Shown here one piece after another: positions 33,430 to 42,839 of a stretch of 64,000 bases of DNA. Numbering within the stretch: the stretch's first letter is position 1; every line of letters starts with the position of its first letter. The stretch covers positions 248,001 to 312,000 of the forward strand of contig NZ_JQJY01000009.1 in assembly GCF_000745775.1 (NCBI RefSeq), read 5' to 3'. The position numbers and the translations under genes were made by a program. The DNA is from Flavobacterium sp. ASV13. GTDB taxonomy: Bacteria; Bacteroidota; Bacteroidia; Flavobacteriales; Flavobacteriaceae. The notes beneath the pieces are model-generated. The model did not search any database and was not told the origin of the DNA. It worked only from the letters and a program-made list of their open reading frames with translations.

Positions 33430-35406
33430 TTAAAGCAGACTTTCGTCAACAATATTAGGTAAAGTTACTTTTAGTAAAGGCTCAACTTGCATGGCTCTTT
33501 TTATGGCAAAAATAGCTTCGTCATTTCGAGCCCAGCTTCTTCTTGAAATTCCGTTGTTAACATCCCAAAAAAGCATTGATGCTAAACGTTTTGAAGCTTC
33601 TTTAGAACCATCAAGAACCATACCAAATCCACCATTTATAACCTCTCCCCAGCCAACTCCACCGCCATTGTGAATCGATACCCAGGTTGCTCCTCTAAAG
33701 CTGTCTCCAATTACGTTATGGATTGCCATATCGGCTGTAAAACGAGATCCATCGTAAATGTTTGAAGTCTCTCTGTAAGGTGAATCAGTTCCGGAAACAT
33801 CATGATGGTCGCGTCCTAAAACAACTGCACCAATTTCGCCTTTTGCAATTGCCTGGTTGAATGCTTCAGCGATTTTAATTCTTCCTTCTGCATCAGCGTA
33901 AAGAATTCTAGCTTGAGAGCCTACGACAAGTTTGTTTTCCTGCGCACCTTTAATCCATTTAATATTATCCTGCATTTGTTGCTGAATTTCATTAGGAGAA
34001 GTTTTTGCCAATTCTTCTAAAACCTGACTTGCAATTGCATCCGTTTTTTGCAAATCTTCAGGTTTTCCGGAAGTACAAACCCAACGGAAAGGTCCAAAAC
34101 CGTAATCAAAACACATTGGTCCCATAATATCCTGAACGTAGCTTGGATATCTGAAATCAATTTTATTTTCCGCCATAACATCTGCGCCAGCGCGCGATGC
34201 TTCTAATAAAAAGGCATTTCCGTAATCAAAAAAGTATGTTCCTTTTGCTGTGTGTTTGTTGATTGCCAACGCTTGTCTGCGAAGTGATTCCTGAACTTTT
34301 TCTTTAAATAAATCAGGATTATTTGCCATCATTTCATTGGCTTCTTCAAATGAAATTCCAACTGGATAATAACCTCCAGCCCAAGGATTATGAAGCGAAG
34401 TCTGATCTGAACCTAAATCAATTTTGATATTTTCTTTATCGAAACATTCCCAAACGTCAACTACGTTTCCTAAATAAGCAATTGAAACCGTTTCTTTATT
34501 GGCTTTCGCCAAAGTCACTCTCTGAACTAATTCTTCAGTTGAAGTTACAATTTCATTAATCCATCCTTGTTCGTGACGAATTTTAGTGATTTTCGGATTT
34601 ACTTCGGCGCAGACCGTAATACAACCTGCAATATTTCCAGCTTTTGGCTGCGCGCCCGACATTCCACCCAATCCAGAAGTTACAAATAAACTTCCTTCAG
34701 GATTTTGTTTTATTTTTCTGAAACCGTTCAAAACCGTAATCGTAGTTCCGTGTACAATTCCTTGTGGGCCAATGTACATATAACTTCCGGCGGTCATTTG
34801 TCCGTATTGTGAAACTCCTAAAGCGTTCATTTTTTCCCAATCATCCGGCTTAGAGTAATTCGGGATAACCATTCCATTTGTTACGACAACTCTTGGCGCT
34901 TCTTTATGAGAAGGAAATAATCCCATCGGATGTCCGGAATACATCGTCAAAGTCTGTTCATCTGTCATTTCAGACAAATATTGCATCGTCAATAAATATT
35001 GTGCCCAGTTTTGAAAAACCGCTCCGTTTCCTCCATAAGTAATCAATTCATGTGGATGTTGTGCCACAGCATAATCCAGATTGTTTTGGATCATGTGCAT
35101 GATCGCTTTCGCTTGCAAAGATTTTCCTGGATATTCGTCGATAGGACGCGCGTACATTCTGTATTCAGGACGAAGACGATACATATAAATTCGCCCGTAT
35201 TTTTCTAATTCTTCTGAAAATTCAGGAATTAATTCGGCATGATGTTTTGGATCAAAATAACGCAAAGCATTTTTTAAAGCCAGTTTTTTTTCTTCTGCCG
35301 AAAGAATTTCTTTTCGTTTCGGAGCATGATTAATAGCAGGATCATACGCTGCCTTTTGAGGTAATATATTTGGAATTCCTTGTTGTATTTGTTCTTTGAA
35401 AGTCAT
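33430..35406 (-). CDS. hutU: Urocanate hydratase
   Basis: This 658-residue protein shows urocanase features: the NAD-binding glycine segment (TSGLGGMSGAQPKAG), GGNGAVFQNWAQYLLTMQYL, the catalytic region DYGFGPFRWVCTSG and SIHNGGGVGWGEVINGGFGM. The family catalyses the second step of histidine breakdown. It is longer than the roughly 555-residue proteobacterial enzyme, as in other Bacteroidetes. The other hut genes are not adjacent. A CTTAGNNN array lies directly before the start codon. Confidence 0.93.
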   Translation of the reverse strand: MTFKEQIQQGIPNILPQKAAYDPAINHAPKRKEILSAEEKKLALKNALRYFDPKHHAELIPEFSEELEKYGRIYMYRLRPEYRMYARPIDEYPGKSLQAKAIMHMIQNNLDYAVAQHPHELITYGGNGAVFQNWAQYLLTMQYLSEMTDEQTLTMYSGHPMGLFPSHKEAPRVVVTNGMVIPNYSKPDDWEKMNALGVSQYGQMTAGSYMYIGPQGIVHGTTITVLNGFRKIKQNPEGSLFVTSGLGGMSGAQPKAGNIAGCITVCAEVNPKITKIRHEQGWINEIVTSTEELVQRVTLAKANKETVSIAYLGNVVDVWECFDKENIKIDLGSDQTSLHNPWAGGYYPVGISFEEANEMMANNPDLFKEKVQESLRRQALAINKHTAKGTYFFDYGNAFLLEASRAGADVMAENKIDFRYPSYVQDIMGPMCFDYGFGPFRWVCTSGKPEDLQKTDAIASQVLEELAKTSPNEIQQQMQDNIKWIKGAQENKLVVGSQARILYADAEGRIKIAEAFNQAIAKGEIGAVVLGRDHHDVSGTDSPYRETSNIYDGSRFTADMAIHNVIGDSFRGATWVSIHNGGGVGWGEVINGGFGMVLDGSKEASKRLASMLFWDVNNGISRRSWARNDEAIFAIKRAMQVEPLLKVTLPNIVDESLL

Positions 35407-35412
35407 TTTTTT

Positions 35413-35449
35413 TAAAGATTCTAAGATGCTGAGATTCTAAGCTACTAAG
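35413..35449 (-). repeat. CTTAGNNN octamer array before hutU
   Basis: On the minus strand CTTAG-type units recur every eight bases exactly (plus-strand unit starts 35413, 35421, 35429, 35437 and 35445). The last unit, decayed to CTTTA, ends seven bases before the hutU ATG. Arrays of the same family, in the same orientation to the gene, precede 48556 and 49374. Confidence 0.75.
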
Positions 35450-35749
35450 GTATTGTGCTTAGATTAACAACAGATTAATTTTTTGTTTTTTTAGATTTTG
35501 TCGTTCCACTGGTACTCAAATGTGACCAACATTTTATTGAGTGCAATTGGAAATTGGATTTTTTTTAAATTATCTAATTTTCAAATTGGCACATTTTCTA
35601 ATTAAAAAAACTAGGGATAACGGATATCCGACCTATGATAAGACTTGTGGATTTTAATCCTGAATTTTCGTGAATGGATATCCATTTATAATTTTAGAGT
35701 TTAGATTATTGAATTATCTAATTGACACATTTTCAAATTGACTAATTAT
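35450..35749. other. Repeat-rich intergenic region between hutU and the DUF5522 gene
   Basis: It contains two octamer arrays (35569-35608 and 35713-35755). The only small frame seen, 13 codons at 35491-35532 on the minus strand, has no special composition. No terminator or gene was seen otherwise. Confidence 0.5.
35569..35608 (+). repeat. ATTNNCNN octamer array
   Basis: Five perfect eight-base units fill the stretch, among them ATTATCTA, ATTGGCAC and ATTTTCTA. It is the same family as the array abutting alaS. Confidence 0.7.
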
Positions 35750-35755
35750 TTAATT
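35713..35755 (+). repeat. ATTNNCNN octamer array overlapping the DUF5522 stop codon
   Basis: Five complete eight-base units plus a partial one, for example ATTATCTA, ATTGACAC and ATTTTCAA. The minus-strand gene ends inside the last units (stop at 35750-35752). Confidence 0.7.
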
Positions 35756-35968
35756 AGCCCTCTTTCTGATTTCTCCTGTTCTTTTATCAAACCCGTAAGG
35801 ACAATGACGGCAACCGCTTTTGCAGCAATAACCACGTTTTAAGTGGTGTTTTTCAGTAAAGCATTTGTAACCTTCGGGCGTATAGTAAAAATCTTCTCCT
35901 TCGATTAATTTATTTTCATTACTTTGCTCTTTCATAAATCTGCTTCGGGTTTTTGTTTCATTATTCAA
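35750..35968 (-). CDS. DUF5522 domain-containing small protein
   Basis: This 72-residue protein has a Cys-rich core (GYCCKSGCRHCPYGFDKRTG) preceded by EGEDFYYTPEGYKCFTEKHH, characteristic of DUF5522. The cysteines suggest metal binding. The true start could be at the internal Met 12. Function is unknown. The gene is divergent from the next one. Confidence 0.85.
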   Translation of the reverse strand: MNNETKTRSRFMKEQSNENKLIEGEDFYYTPEGYKCFTEKHHLKRGYCCKSGCRHCPYGFDKRTGEIRKRAN

Positions 35969-36048
35969 AAATCAAAAATAAGTATTTGATTGAGATTTTA
36001 ATGAAATCAAATAATTTTATAGCTACAAATTTATAAATTTTACAGCCA

Positions 36049-36384
36049 ATGTTTCTGATTGTTGCCAAATATTTAATTCCGAAAGGATATCGCGGAATGG
36101 CTGTTTTTCCGTTTGTTTTGGTGAAATATGATTTTGATAAAACGAATGGCGTTTTTGTCAATCATGAAAAAATCCATTTAAGACAGCAATTAGAACTTTT
36201 AGTAATTCCGTTTTTTATCTGGTATTTTTTAGAATATCTAATTCGTTTAATTCAATATAAAAATGGGGCTTTAGCGTATCGCAATATCAGTTTTGAAAGA
36301 GAAGCTTACGCCAAAGAAAATGACTTAAAATATTTGAAAAACCGATCATTTTTTCAGTTTTTACATTACATCAAATTAAAATGA
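36049..36384 (+). CDS. Small membrane-associated HExxH protein, function unknown
   Basis: This 111-residue protein has a zinc-peptidase-like HExxH motif (HEKIH, residues 39-43). A hydrophobic segment follows (about 50-70, LLVIPFFIWYFLEYLIRLI), and an acidic FEREAYAKEND stretch could supply a third ligand. It is too short for a known peptidase family that I can name. Its stop overlaps the next start by four bases (ATGA), so it is the first gene of a three-gene unit with the PLP enzyme and the glucosaminidase. Confidence 0.75.
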   Translation: MFLIVAKYLIPKGYRGMAVFPFVLVKYDFDKTNGVFVNHEKIHLRQQLELLVIPFFIWYFLEYLIRLIQYKNGALAYRNISFEREAYAKENDLKYLKNRSFFQFLHYIKLK

Positions 36385-37289
36385 ATTCAGTTTTTAATCA
36401 ACATATTTCGATTGATTTTCCGAATGATATTTCGCTGATAATAAAACGGGAAGATCTCATTCATCCTTTTGTTTCGGGGAATAAATTCCGGAAATTAAAA
36501 TACAATTTGCTTCAGGCGAAAGTCGAAAAAAAAGATACTTTACTGACTTTTGGAGGTGCATTTTCGAATCATATTGCAGCAGTAGCATTTGCGGGAAAAG
36601 AGCAAGGTTTTAAAACTATCGGAATTATTCGCGGAGATGAACTTTTTGATAAAATCGAAGGAAATCCAACGTTGAAATTCGCTCAGGAAAACGGAATGCA
36701 ATTTGAATTTGTTTCAAGAGAAGAGTATCGTTTAAAAAGTGAAATTTCATTTTTAGAAAAGTTAAAAAATAAGTTTGGAGACTTTTATTTAGTTCCCGAA
36801 GGAGGTACAAATGAACTTGCAGTGAAAGGTTGCGAAGAGATTTTGACTGATGAAGATTCAGTTTTTGATTATGTTTGTTGCGCTGTAGGAACCGGTGGAA
36901 CCATTTCAGGATTAATAAATAGTTCTAAGGAAAATCAGAAAATTTTAGGGTTTCCGGCGCTAAAAGGTGACTTTTTAAAGGATGAAATTCGTATTTTTGC
37001 AAAAAAAGATAACTGGGATTTAATTTCTGACTATCATTTTGGAGGTTATGGCAAAGTAAATTTGGAATTAATCGAATTTATAAATGCGTTTTTTGAACAA
37101 ACAAAAGTGCCATTAGATCCAATTTATACAGGAAAGATGGTTTTTGGCGTTATAGATTTAATAGGCAAAAAATATTTTCCTGCACATTCAAAAATTTTAC
37201 TCATTCACACCGGAGGATTACAGGGAATTGATGGAATGAATATAAAGTTGAAGCAGAAAAAATTACCAATACTCATAACCAATGATTAA
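36381..37289 (+). CDS. PLP-dependent ACC deaminase / D-cysteine desulfhydrase-like enzyme
   Basis: This 302-residue fold type II PLP enzyme has the lysine in HPFVSGNKFRKLKYNL, the loop TFGGAFSNHIAA and the phosphate site CAVGTGGTISG. Members act on D-cysteine or 1-aminocyclopropane-1-carboxylate, and the sequence alone does not decide which. D-cysteine desulfhydrase is the more likely role in this phylum. It overlaps both neighbours (4 and 8 bases), so all three are translated together. Confidence 0.88.
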   Translation: MNSVFNQHISIDFPNDISLIIKREDLIHPFVSGNKFRKLKYNLLQAKVEKKDTLLTFGGAFSNHIAAVAFAGKEQGFKTIGIIRGDELFDKIEGNPTLKFAQENGMQFEFVSREEYRLKSEISFLEKLKNKFGDFYLVPEGGTNELAVKGCEEILTDEDSVFDYVCCAVGTGGTISGLINSSKENQKILGFPALKGDFLKDEIRIFAKKDNWDLISDYHFGGYGKVNLELIEFINAFFEQTKVPLDPIYTGKMVFGVIDLIGKKYFPAHSKILLIHTGGLQGIDGMNIKLKQKKLPILITND

Positions 37290-38181
37290 AAAAATTATAT
37301 TACTTCTCGTAATATTAGGCTTAGCAAGCTGCTCATCTAGCAAGCCTGCCATAGCGACGACTAAAAAAGCGGCAGCAGTTCAAGCCAGAACAGCTTCAGT
37401 TAAAAGAAGTAATCCTGCCAAGCCAATCGGTAAAAATTATCCTTCTACAAATAATACAACTGAAGTTATTCAATCGACTTCAAAAACAGTTGTAACCAGC
37501 GATTTAGTTAATTCTTATATTTTGCAGTATAAAGATATTGCAATGGGAAATATGCAAAAGTATGGTATTCCTGCCAGTATTATTTTGGCGCAGGGTATAT
37601 TAGAATCGGGTGCGGGAAAAGGAGATTTGGCTGTCGATGCTAATAATCATTTCGGAATTAAATGTCATAAAGATTGGCTTGGAGAAAGTGTTCGCCATGA
37701 TGACGATGCAGAACAAGAATGTTTCAGAAAATATAAAGAAGCTTCAGAATCGTATCGCGATCACGCTTTATTTTTAGTTGGGAAAAAGAGATATGAATCT
37801 TTGTTTACTTACGAAAAAGACGATTACAAAGCTTGGGCAAAAGGACTGAGAGCTTGTGGTTATGCAACAGATCCAAATTATCCGGACAAATTGATAAGCT
37901 ATATTGAACGTTATAATTTGCATCAATATGATTGTCAGATTACAGGAAAAAATTATGTTGCAATTAATAAAACGGCTCCACCAAGAAAATCATCTTATGA
38001 TGTGAATTCTGATCCAAAGATAAATTTAGACTCAAACGACCCGAATTTATACGAAGTTCAAAAAGGGGATACGCTATATTCAATTTCAAAAAAATTCAAT
38101 TTATTGGTCGATGATTTAAAACAAAAAAACAATCTCACTGATAATGCGATTTCAATTGGACAGAGACTTAAAGTGAAGTAA
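37282..38181 (+). CDS. Glucosaminidase lipoprotein with LysM domain
   Basis: The 299-residue protein has a lipoprotein signal (LLLVILGLASCSSSKP, cysteine 17) and a Ser/Thr/Lys-rich linker. The glucosaminidase domain (about 85-215) shows ILAQGILESGAGKGDLAVDA, NNHFGIKCHKDWLGESV and SYRDHALFLVGKKRYESLF. A C-terminal LysM follows (about 255-299, YEVQKGDTLYSISKKFNL). It should cleave the glycan strand of peptidoglycan at the outer-membrane inner face. Confidence 0.92.
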   Translation: MIKKIILLLVILGLASCSSSKPAIATTKKAAAVQARTASVKRSNPAKPIGKNYPSTNNTTEVIQSTSKTVVTSDLVNSYILQYKDIAMGNMQKYGIPASIILAQGILESGAGKGDLAVDANNHFGIKCHKDWLGESVRHDDDAEQECFRKYKEASESYRDHALFLVGKKRYESLFTYEKDDYKAWAKGLRACGYATDPNYPDKLISYIERYNLHQYDCQITGKNYVAINKTAPPRKSSYDVNSDPKINLDSNDPNLYEVQKGDTLYSISKKFNLLVDDLKQKNNLTDNAISIGQRLKVK

Positions 38182-38215
38182 TTATGAATTGATAATTAAT
38201 AATTAACAATTATCA
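38181..38215 (+). repeat. Heptamer-periodic ATTNNNA array
   Basis: Five perfect seven-base units fill the stretch, for example ATTATGA, ATTGATA and ATTAACA. It starts at the last base of the glucosaminidase stop codon and lies just before hemL. Confidence 0.6.
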
Positions 38216-38233
38216 AGAAATCTATAATAAAAA

Positions 38234-39520
38234 ATGTTATATAAGAGAAGTAGTCAGCTTTTTGCTGAAGCAGAAAAAGTAATTCCGGGAGGAGTAAATT
38301 CACCAGTTAGAGCATTTAAAGCAGTTGGCGGAACTCCAATTTTTGTAAAAAGTGCCAAAGGTGCTTATTTGTATGATGAAGACGGAAATAAATTAATAGA
38401 TTATATCAACTCTTGGGGACCAATGGTTTTAGGCCATGCTTATCAGCCAGTTGTTGATGCGGTAATCGAAAAAGCAAAACTAGGAACTTCGTTCGGAATG
38501 CCAACAGAATTGGAAACTGAAATCGCAGCTTTAGCCGTTTCTATGGTTCCGAATATTGATAAAATCAGATTCGTAAATTCAGGTACAGAAGCTTGTATGA
38601 GTGCGATTCGTTTGGCTCGTGGCTTTACAAAAAGAGATAAAATTATCAAATTTGCAGGCTGTTACCACGGACATTCTGATTCATTTTTGATTCAAGCCGG
38701 AAGTGGAGCCGTAACTTTTGGTTCGCCAAATAGTCCAGGCGTGACAGAAGGAACTGCGAAAGATACTTTATTGGCAAAATACAATGATTTAGAAAACGTA
38801 AAAACGTTAATCGAAGCGAATAAAGGCGAAATTGCAGCAATTATTATTGAAGCAGTTGCAGGAAATATGGGCTGTATTCCGCCTGCAAAAGGTTTCTTAG
38901 AAGGTTTAAGAGAATTGTGTACAGCAAACGGAATCTTATTGATTTTTGATGAAGTTATGACAGGTTTCCGTTTAGCGCGCGGAGGAGTTCAGGAATTGTA
39001 TAATATCAATGCAGATATTGTAACTTTCGGAAAAGTAATTGGAGGAGGACTTCCGGTTGGAGCTTTTGCTGCACGTGAAGAAATCATGAATTATTTAGCG
39101 CCTCTTGGACCGGTTTATCAGGCAGGAACATTATCTGGAAATCCGCTTGCAATGGCAGCCGGGTATGCAATGTTGAAAGCGTTGGATAATGACCGCGAAA
39201 TTTTTACGCGTTTAGAAGAAAAAACAGCTTATTTAGAAGCAGGAATCGACAAGGTTTTAAAAGCAAATAATGTTGTTTTTACCATCAATAGAGTAGGCTC
39301 TATGATTTCTGTTCACTTTGATGCAAATCCTGTAACCGATTTTCAAACTGCTGCAAAAGGAGATAATGAAACGTTCAAAAAATTCTTCCACGGATTGTTG
39401 CAGGAAGGCGTTTATATTGCGCCATCAGCATACGAAACTTGGTTTATTACCGATGCTTTGACTTATGAAGATTTAGATTTTACAATTAATGCAATCGACA
39501 AAGTTTCGAAAACATTTTAA
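38234..39520 (+). CDS. hemL: Glutamate-1-semialdehyde 2,1-aminomutase
   Basis: This 428-residue class III aminotransferase-fold protein is the standard length. The PLP lysine is K267 (VTFGKVIGGGLPVGAF). Other hallmarks are PGGVNSPVRAFKAVGGTP, FVNSGTEACMSAIRLARG and YHGHSDSF. It makes 5-aminolevulinate for haem through the C5 pathway. It is preceded by a heptamer array and followed by a strong terminator. Confidence 0.97.
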   Translation: MLYKRSSQLFAEAEKVIPGGVNSPVRAFKAVGGTPIFVKSAKGAYLYDEDGNKLIDYINSWGPMVLGHAYQPVVDAVIEKAKLGTSFGMPTELETEIAALAVSMVPNIDKIRFVNSGTEACMSAIRLARGFTKRDKIIKFAGCYHGHSDSFLIQAGSGAVTFGSPNSPGVTEGTAKDTLLAKYNDLENVKTLIEANKGEIAAIIIEAVAGNMGCIPPAKGFLEGLRELCTANGILLIFDEVMTGFRLARGGVQELYNINADIVTFGKVIGGGLPVGAFAAREEIMNYLAPLGPVYQAGTLSGNPLAMAAGYAMLKALDNDREIFTRLEEKTAYLEAGIDKVLKANNVVFTINRVGSMISVHFDANPVTDFQTAAKGDNETFKKFFHGLLQEGVYIAPSAYETWFITDALTYEDLDFTINAIDKVSKTF

Positions 39521-39541
39521 ATCAAATAAAAAATATTTCTC

Positions 39542-39575
39542 AAAGGTTCAGTTTTATCAGCTGAACCTTTTTTTA
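39542..39575 (+). terminator. Terminator of hemL
   Basis: AAAGGTTCAG pairs with CTGAACCTTT, followed by a T run. Confidence 0.88.
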
Positions 39576-39628
39576 TTATTATAATACTTATTTTGTAGTT
39601 AATAAAAAGTTAATGAAGATGTATTGTC

Positions 39629-39658
39629 TTGTGTTATTGTAATCAAAAATTATTTTTG
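39629..39658 (+). promoter_or_regulatory. Promoter of the zinc metalloprotease gene
   Basis: TTG at 39629-39631 and TATTTTTG at 39651-39658 are separated by 19 bases, which matches the Flavobacterium consensus. The start codon is 30 bases downstream. Confidence 0.6.
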
Positions 39659-39688
39659 TTTATCAAATAACCATAAAACCTGCAATAA

Positions 39689-42157
39689 ATGAAGAAATTT
39701 TTCATTTTATCTACAATAGCGGCATTTGCGCTATTTCCAACAAACCAATTTGCCCAATCGAAAAAGAAAAAAGACGAAACTCAAACTGTTCCGCCTGAAA
39801 AGAAACCGGAATCAACAATTAAAGAATATAGCAAAGTAATTACAAAAGATGCTGTTTCTGATGAAGGACTTTTTACGGTTCACAAAGTGGATAAAAAATA
39901 CTACTTCGAAATTCCGAATAAATATTTAGATAAAGATATGCTCTTGGTAAGCAGATTAGCAAAACTGCCTTCGAATTTAGGAGGAGGCTACGTAAATGCT
40001 GGATCTGAAACGAATGAGCAATTGATTGTTTGGCAACGTTTTCAAGATAAGATTCTGATCAAATCAAAATCATATAATTCAGTTGCAAATGATACTTTAC
40101 CAATCAGCATTTCAGTTAAATCAAACAATTATGAGCCAACATTATTTGCTTTTGATATTGTAGCTTTCAGCAAAGATTCGGCTAATACTGTAATTGATGT
40201 AACCAAATTTTACAGTACAGATGTGAAAGCAATTAGTGGAATTTCGGCAGAAATGCGTGAAACGTACAAGGTAAAAGGATTGGATGATTCGAGAAGTTTT
40301 ATTAATAAAATTAAAAGCTTTCCGATGAATATTGAAGTCATTCAGGATATGACTTACAATGCTTCAAAACCATCAATGTTGGAGGATACAGAGTCAATCA
40401 GTATTCAAATGAATCAATCGATGATTTTATTGCCAGAAGTACCAATGCAGCCTAGATTGGCAGATCCGCGAGTTGGCTTTTTCACCGTTAGTCAATACGA
40501 TTATGGCAGCAATGAATTAAAATCAGATCTTAAAACCTATATCAGACGTTGGAGATTAGAACCAAAAGATCCGGAAGCTTATGCAAGAGGAGAATTGGTT
40601 GAACCAATAAAACCAATTGTTTATTATTTAGATCCTGCAACTCCTGAAAAATTGAAAAAATATATCAAACAAGGAATTGAGGAATGGCAAAAACCTTTTG
40701 AAACTGCTGGATTTAAAAATGCTATTATTGCAAAAGATGCACCAACAAAAGAAGAAGATCCAGATTTTAGTCCGGAAGATATTCGTTATTCTGTGATTCG
40801 TTACGTGGCAAGCACGACAAGAAATGCAGTTGGACCAAGCGTTTCTGACCCTAGAACAGGCGAAATTATCGAAAGTGATGTAATTTGGTATCATAATCAT
40901 TTACGTTCATACAGAAACCGTTATTTGCTTGAAACAGGAGCAGCAAATCCATCGGCAAGAACTTTGCAGACAAGCGATGAAGAAATGGGCGAAATGATGC
41001 GAATGGTAATTGCACACGAAGTAGGTCACGCACTAGGATTTCCACACAATATGGGAGCAAGTTCATCATATGATTGTGAAAGTTACAGAAACGGAGCTTT
41101 CACACAGGAAAATGGTATTTCTCCAAGTATAATGGATTATGCGCGCTATAATTATATTGCGCAGCCTGGAGATCAAAATATTCGTTTTATTCGTAAAATG
41201 GGTGCTTATGATCATTATGCGCTTAATTGGGGTTACAGAGTAATTCCGAATGCGAAATCTCCTCAAGATGAAAAAGCAACTTTAGATAAATGGATTTTAG
41301 ACAAAGCAGGAAATCCAATTTATAAATTCGGAAAGCAGAGCAGTACGTTTGATCCTTCTTCTCAAACAGAAGATATCGGAAATAATTCAATGAAAGCCAG
41401 TACATACGGAATGAAAAATCTGGAATATGTGGCAAATCATTTGAGTGAATGGACCAGTAAAGTGACAAATGATTATGAAGATTTAAGCGAATTATACAAA
41501 GAAATGTTAGATGTTTGGGGAAGATATGTCGGGCATGTTGTAACCAATGTTGGAGGTGTTTATGAAAACACAAAAAATCCAAATCAGATCGGAAATGTGT
41601 ATGAAGTTGTTCCAAAAGCAAAACAAATTGAAGCAATGAACTGGCTTCAGGCAAATGCTTTTGCATCGCCAACTTGGATTGTCAATATCAATACATTAAA
41701 AAATACAGGATATGCAGGTTATACAGAGACTTTCAGAAATATTCAGGTTCGCCATTTGAACAATTTACTGAGTCTGCCTCGCATTGGAAGATTAATGGAT
41801 AATGAAATTCTTGGCGCAGATACTTATAAAGCTTTGGATTTCTTCAAAGATCTTCGAAAAGGAATTTGGAAAGAAGCTGCTTCAGCAACGAATGTTACTA
41901 TTTATCGCAGAAATTTGCAAAGAGCTTATATTGATAGAATGGGTGGCTTAATGACAGAGGAAATTAAACCAAATGATCGATCTGCAACCTATTATAATGC
42001 TGCACAATCTGATCTTAGGGCTTTGGTTAGAGGAGAATTAAATGCTTTGAAAAAATCACTTGTAACGGCAAAAGCGACAGCAGTAAATACAGAAACAAAA
42101 TACCATTATGAGGATTGTATCAAACGAATTGATTTGATTTTAAATCCAATTAAATAA
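39689..42157 (+). CDS. Zinc-dependent metalloprotease (DUF5117/DUF4953 type)
   Basis: This 822-residue protein has a signal peptide (up to about NQFAQ) and a Lys-rich start. DUF5118/DUF5117-like beta domains cover about 45-300, and a metzincin catalytic domain carries HEVGHALGFPH at residues 443-453 and a downstream SIMDYARYNY Met-turn. These large proteases are frequent in Bacteroidetes and are periplasmic or exported. Substrates are not known. It has its own promoter and a strong terminator. Confidence 0.9.
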   Translation: MKKFFILSTIAAFALFPTNQFAQSKKKKDETQTVPPEKKPESTIKEYSKVITKDAVSDEGLFTVHKVDKKYYFEIPNKYLDKDMLLVSRLAKLPSNLGGGYVNAGSETNEQLIVWQRFQDKILIKSKSYNSVANDTLPISISVKSNNYEPTLFAFDIVAFSKDSANTVIDVTKFYSTDVKAISGISAEMRETYKVKGLDDSRSFINKIKSFPMNIEVIQDMTYNASKPSMLEDTESISIQMNQSMILLPEVPMQPRLADPRVGFFTVSQYDYGSNELKSDLKTYIRRWRLEPKDPEAYARGELVEPIKPIVYYLDPATPEKLKKYIKQGIEEWQKPFETAGFKNAIIAKDAPTKEEDPDFSPEDIRYSVIRYVASTTRNAVGPSVSDPRTGEIIESDVIWYHNHLRSYRNRYLLETGAANPSARTLQTSDEEMGEMMRMVIAHEVGHALGFPHNMGASSSYDCESYRNGAFTQENGISPSIMDYARYNYIAQPGDQNIRFIRKMGAYDHYALNWGYRVIPNAKSPQDEKATLDKWILDKAGNPIYKFGKQSSTFDPSSQTEDIGNNSMKASTYGMKNLEYVANHLSEWTSKVTNDYEDLSELYKEMLDVWGRYVGHVVTNVGGVYENTKNPNQIGNVYEVVPKAKQIEAMNWLQANAFASPTWIVNINTLKNTGYAGYTETFRNIQVRHLNNLLSLPRIGRLMDNEILGADTYKALDFFKDLRKGIWKEAASATNVTIYRRNLQRAYIDRMGGLMTEEIKPNDRSATYYNAAQSDLRALVRGELNALKKSLVTAKATAVNTETKYHYEDCIKRIDLILNPIK

Positions 42158-42171
42158 TTATAATATAAAAC

Positions 42172-42201
42172 AAAAAAGAGGCTTTTAAAGCCTCTTTTTT
42201 T
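42172..42201. terminator. Bidirectional terminator after the zinc protease gene
   Basis: AAAAAGAGGC pairs with GCCTCTTTTT between two convergent genes. Confidence 0.85.
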
Positions 42202-42212
42202 ATGAAAGTAAA

Positions 42213-42653
42213 TTAGTTGCTCTCATCTTTGTATTCTCTCATTTTTTCTCTAGCCTTGTCTTTGTTTTCCTCCTGAATTTTTTTCCATTTAGTGTATTGG
42301 TCAGCATTCAGAATCGATTTCATTTTAGCGTCGTTTGCGTCTCTTTCAGCTAACATATCTTTTTTAAAGGTTTCTCTTTCGGCAGCAGTTAGTTTAGTTC
42401 CATTTTCTTTATTTGCCTGACGAGCTTCTCTTAGTTTTTCTGCTTTAGCGCTTCGGTCAGCCAAAAGCTGTTTTACCTGAGTTTGCTGATTAGCATCTAA
42501 GTTTAATTCAGAAGTTAATTTTTTCAGCTGTTTTTCATTACGCTGTTCAGGCGTCATTCTTTCTCTTTGGTCACGTGCTGGCTTTTGATCCATGTCTTGT
42601 GCAAAAGATGCTACTCCAACAAATAACATAGCGGCGATAAATAGTTTTTTCAT
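42213..42653 (-). CDS. Spy/CpxP-like periplasmic protein (DUF4890-type)
   Basis: The 146-residue protein has a signal peptide (MKKLFIAAMLFVGVASFAQ). The mature part is highly charged and all-helical, with the pattern LTSELNLDANQQTQVKQLLA and KMKSILNADQYTKWKKIQEE. This resembles the paired LTxxQ-type motifs of Spy/CpxP chaperones and the Bacteroidetes DUF4890 group. It may act in envelope stress. Role is inferred from fold only. Confidence 0.75.
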   Translation of the reverse strand: MKKLFIAAMLFVGVASFAQDMDQKPARDQRERMTPEQRNEKQLKKLTSELNLDANQQTQVKQLLADRSAKAEKLREARQANKENGTKLTAAERETFKKDMLAERDANDAKMKSILNADQYTKWKKIQEENKDKAREKMREYKDESN

Positions 42654-42839
42654 GATTAAGTTTTTTTAATTGTTATATCGATTAGACTTCATCAAATTCA
42701 TTAGGTTTAATTTTCTCTAATAGATTTGTATTTTATTTAACATATTGATTCGTAATTCATTAAAACGTTAACAAGAAGAGCAATAGTATCGAAATAATTG
42801 CTTATTTTTAAAGTATTAAGATGTTTATGAACGTAGAAC

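Noticed and set aside
35491..35532. 13-codon ORF upstream of hutU as a possible leader peptide
   Set aside because: It has no histidine codons or other clustering, and no terminator follows it.
41223..41672. 149-codon antisense ORF inside the zinc metalloprotease gene
   Set aside because: The sense frame is a clear protease domain. The antisense product shows the Leu/His/Phe-rich bias expected of a shadow frame.
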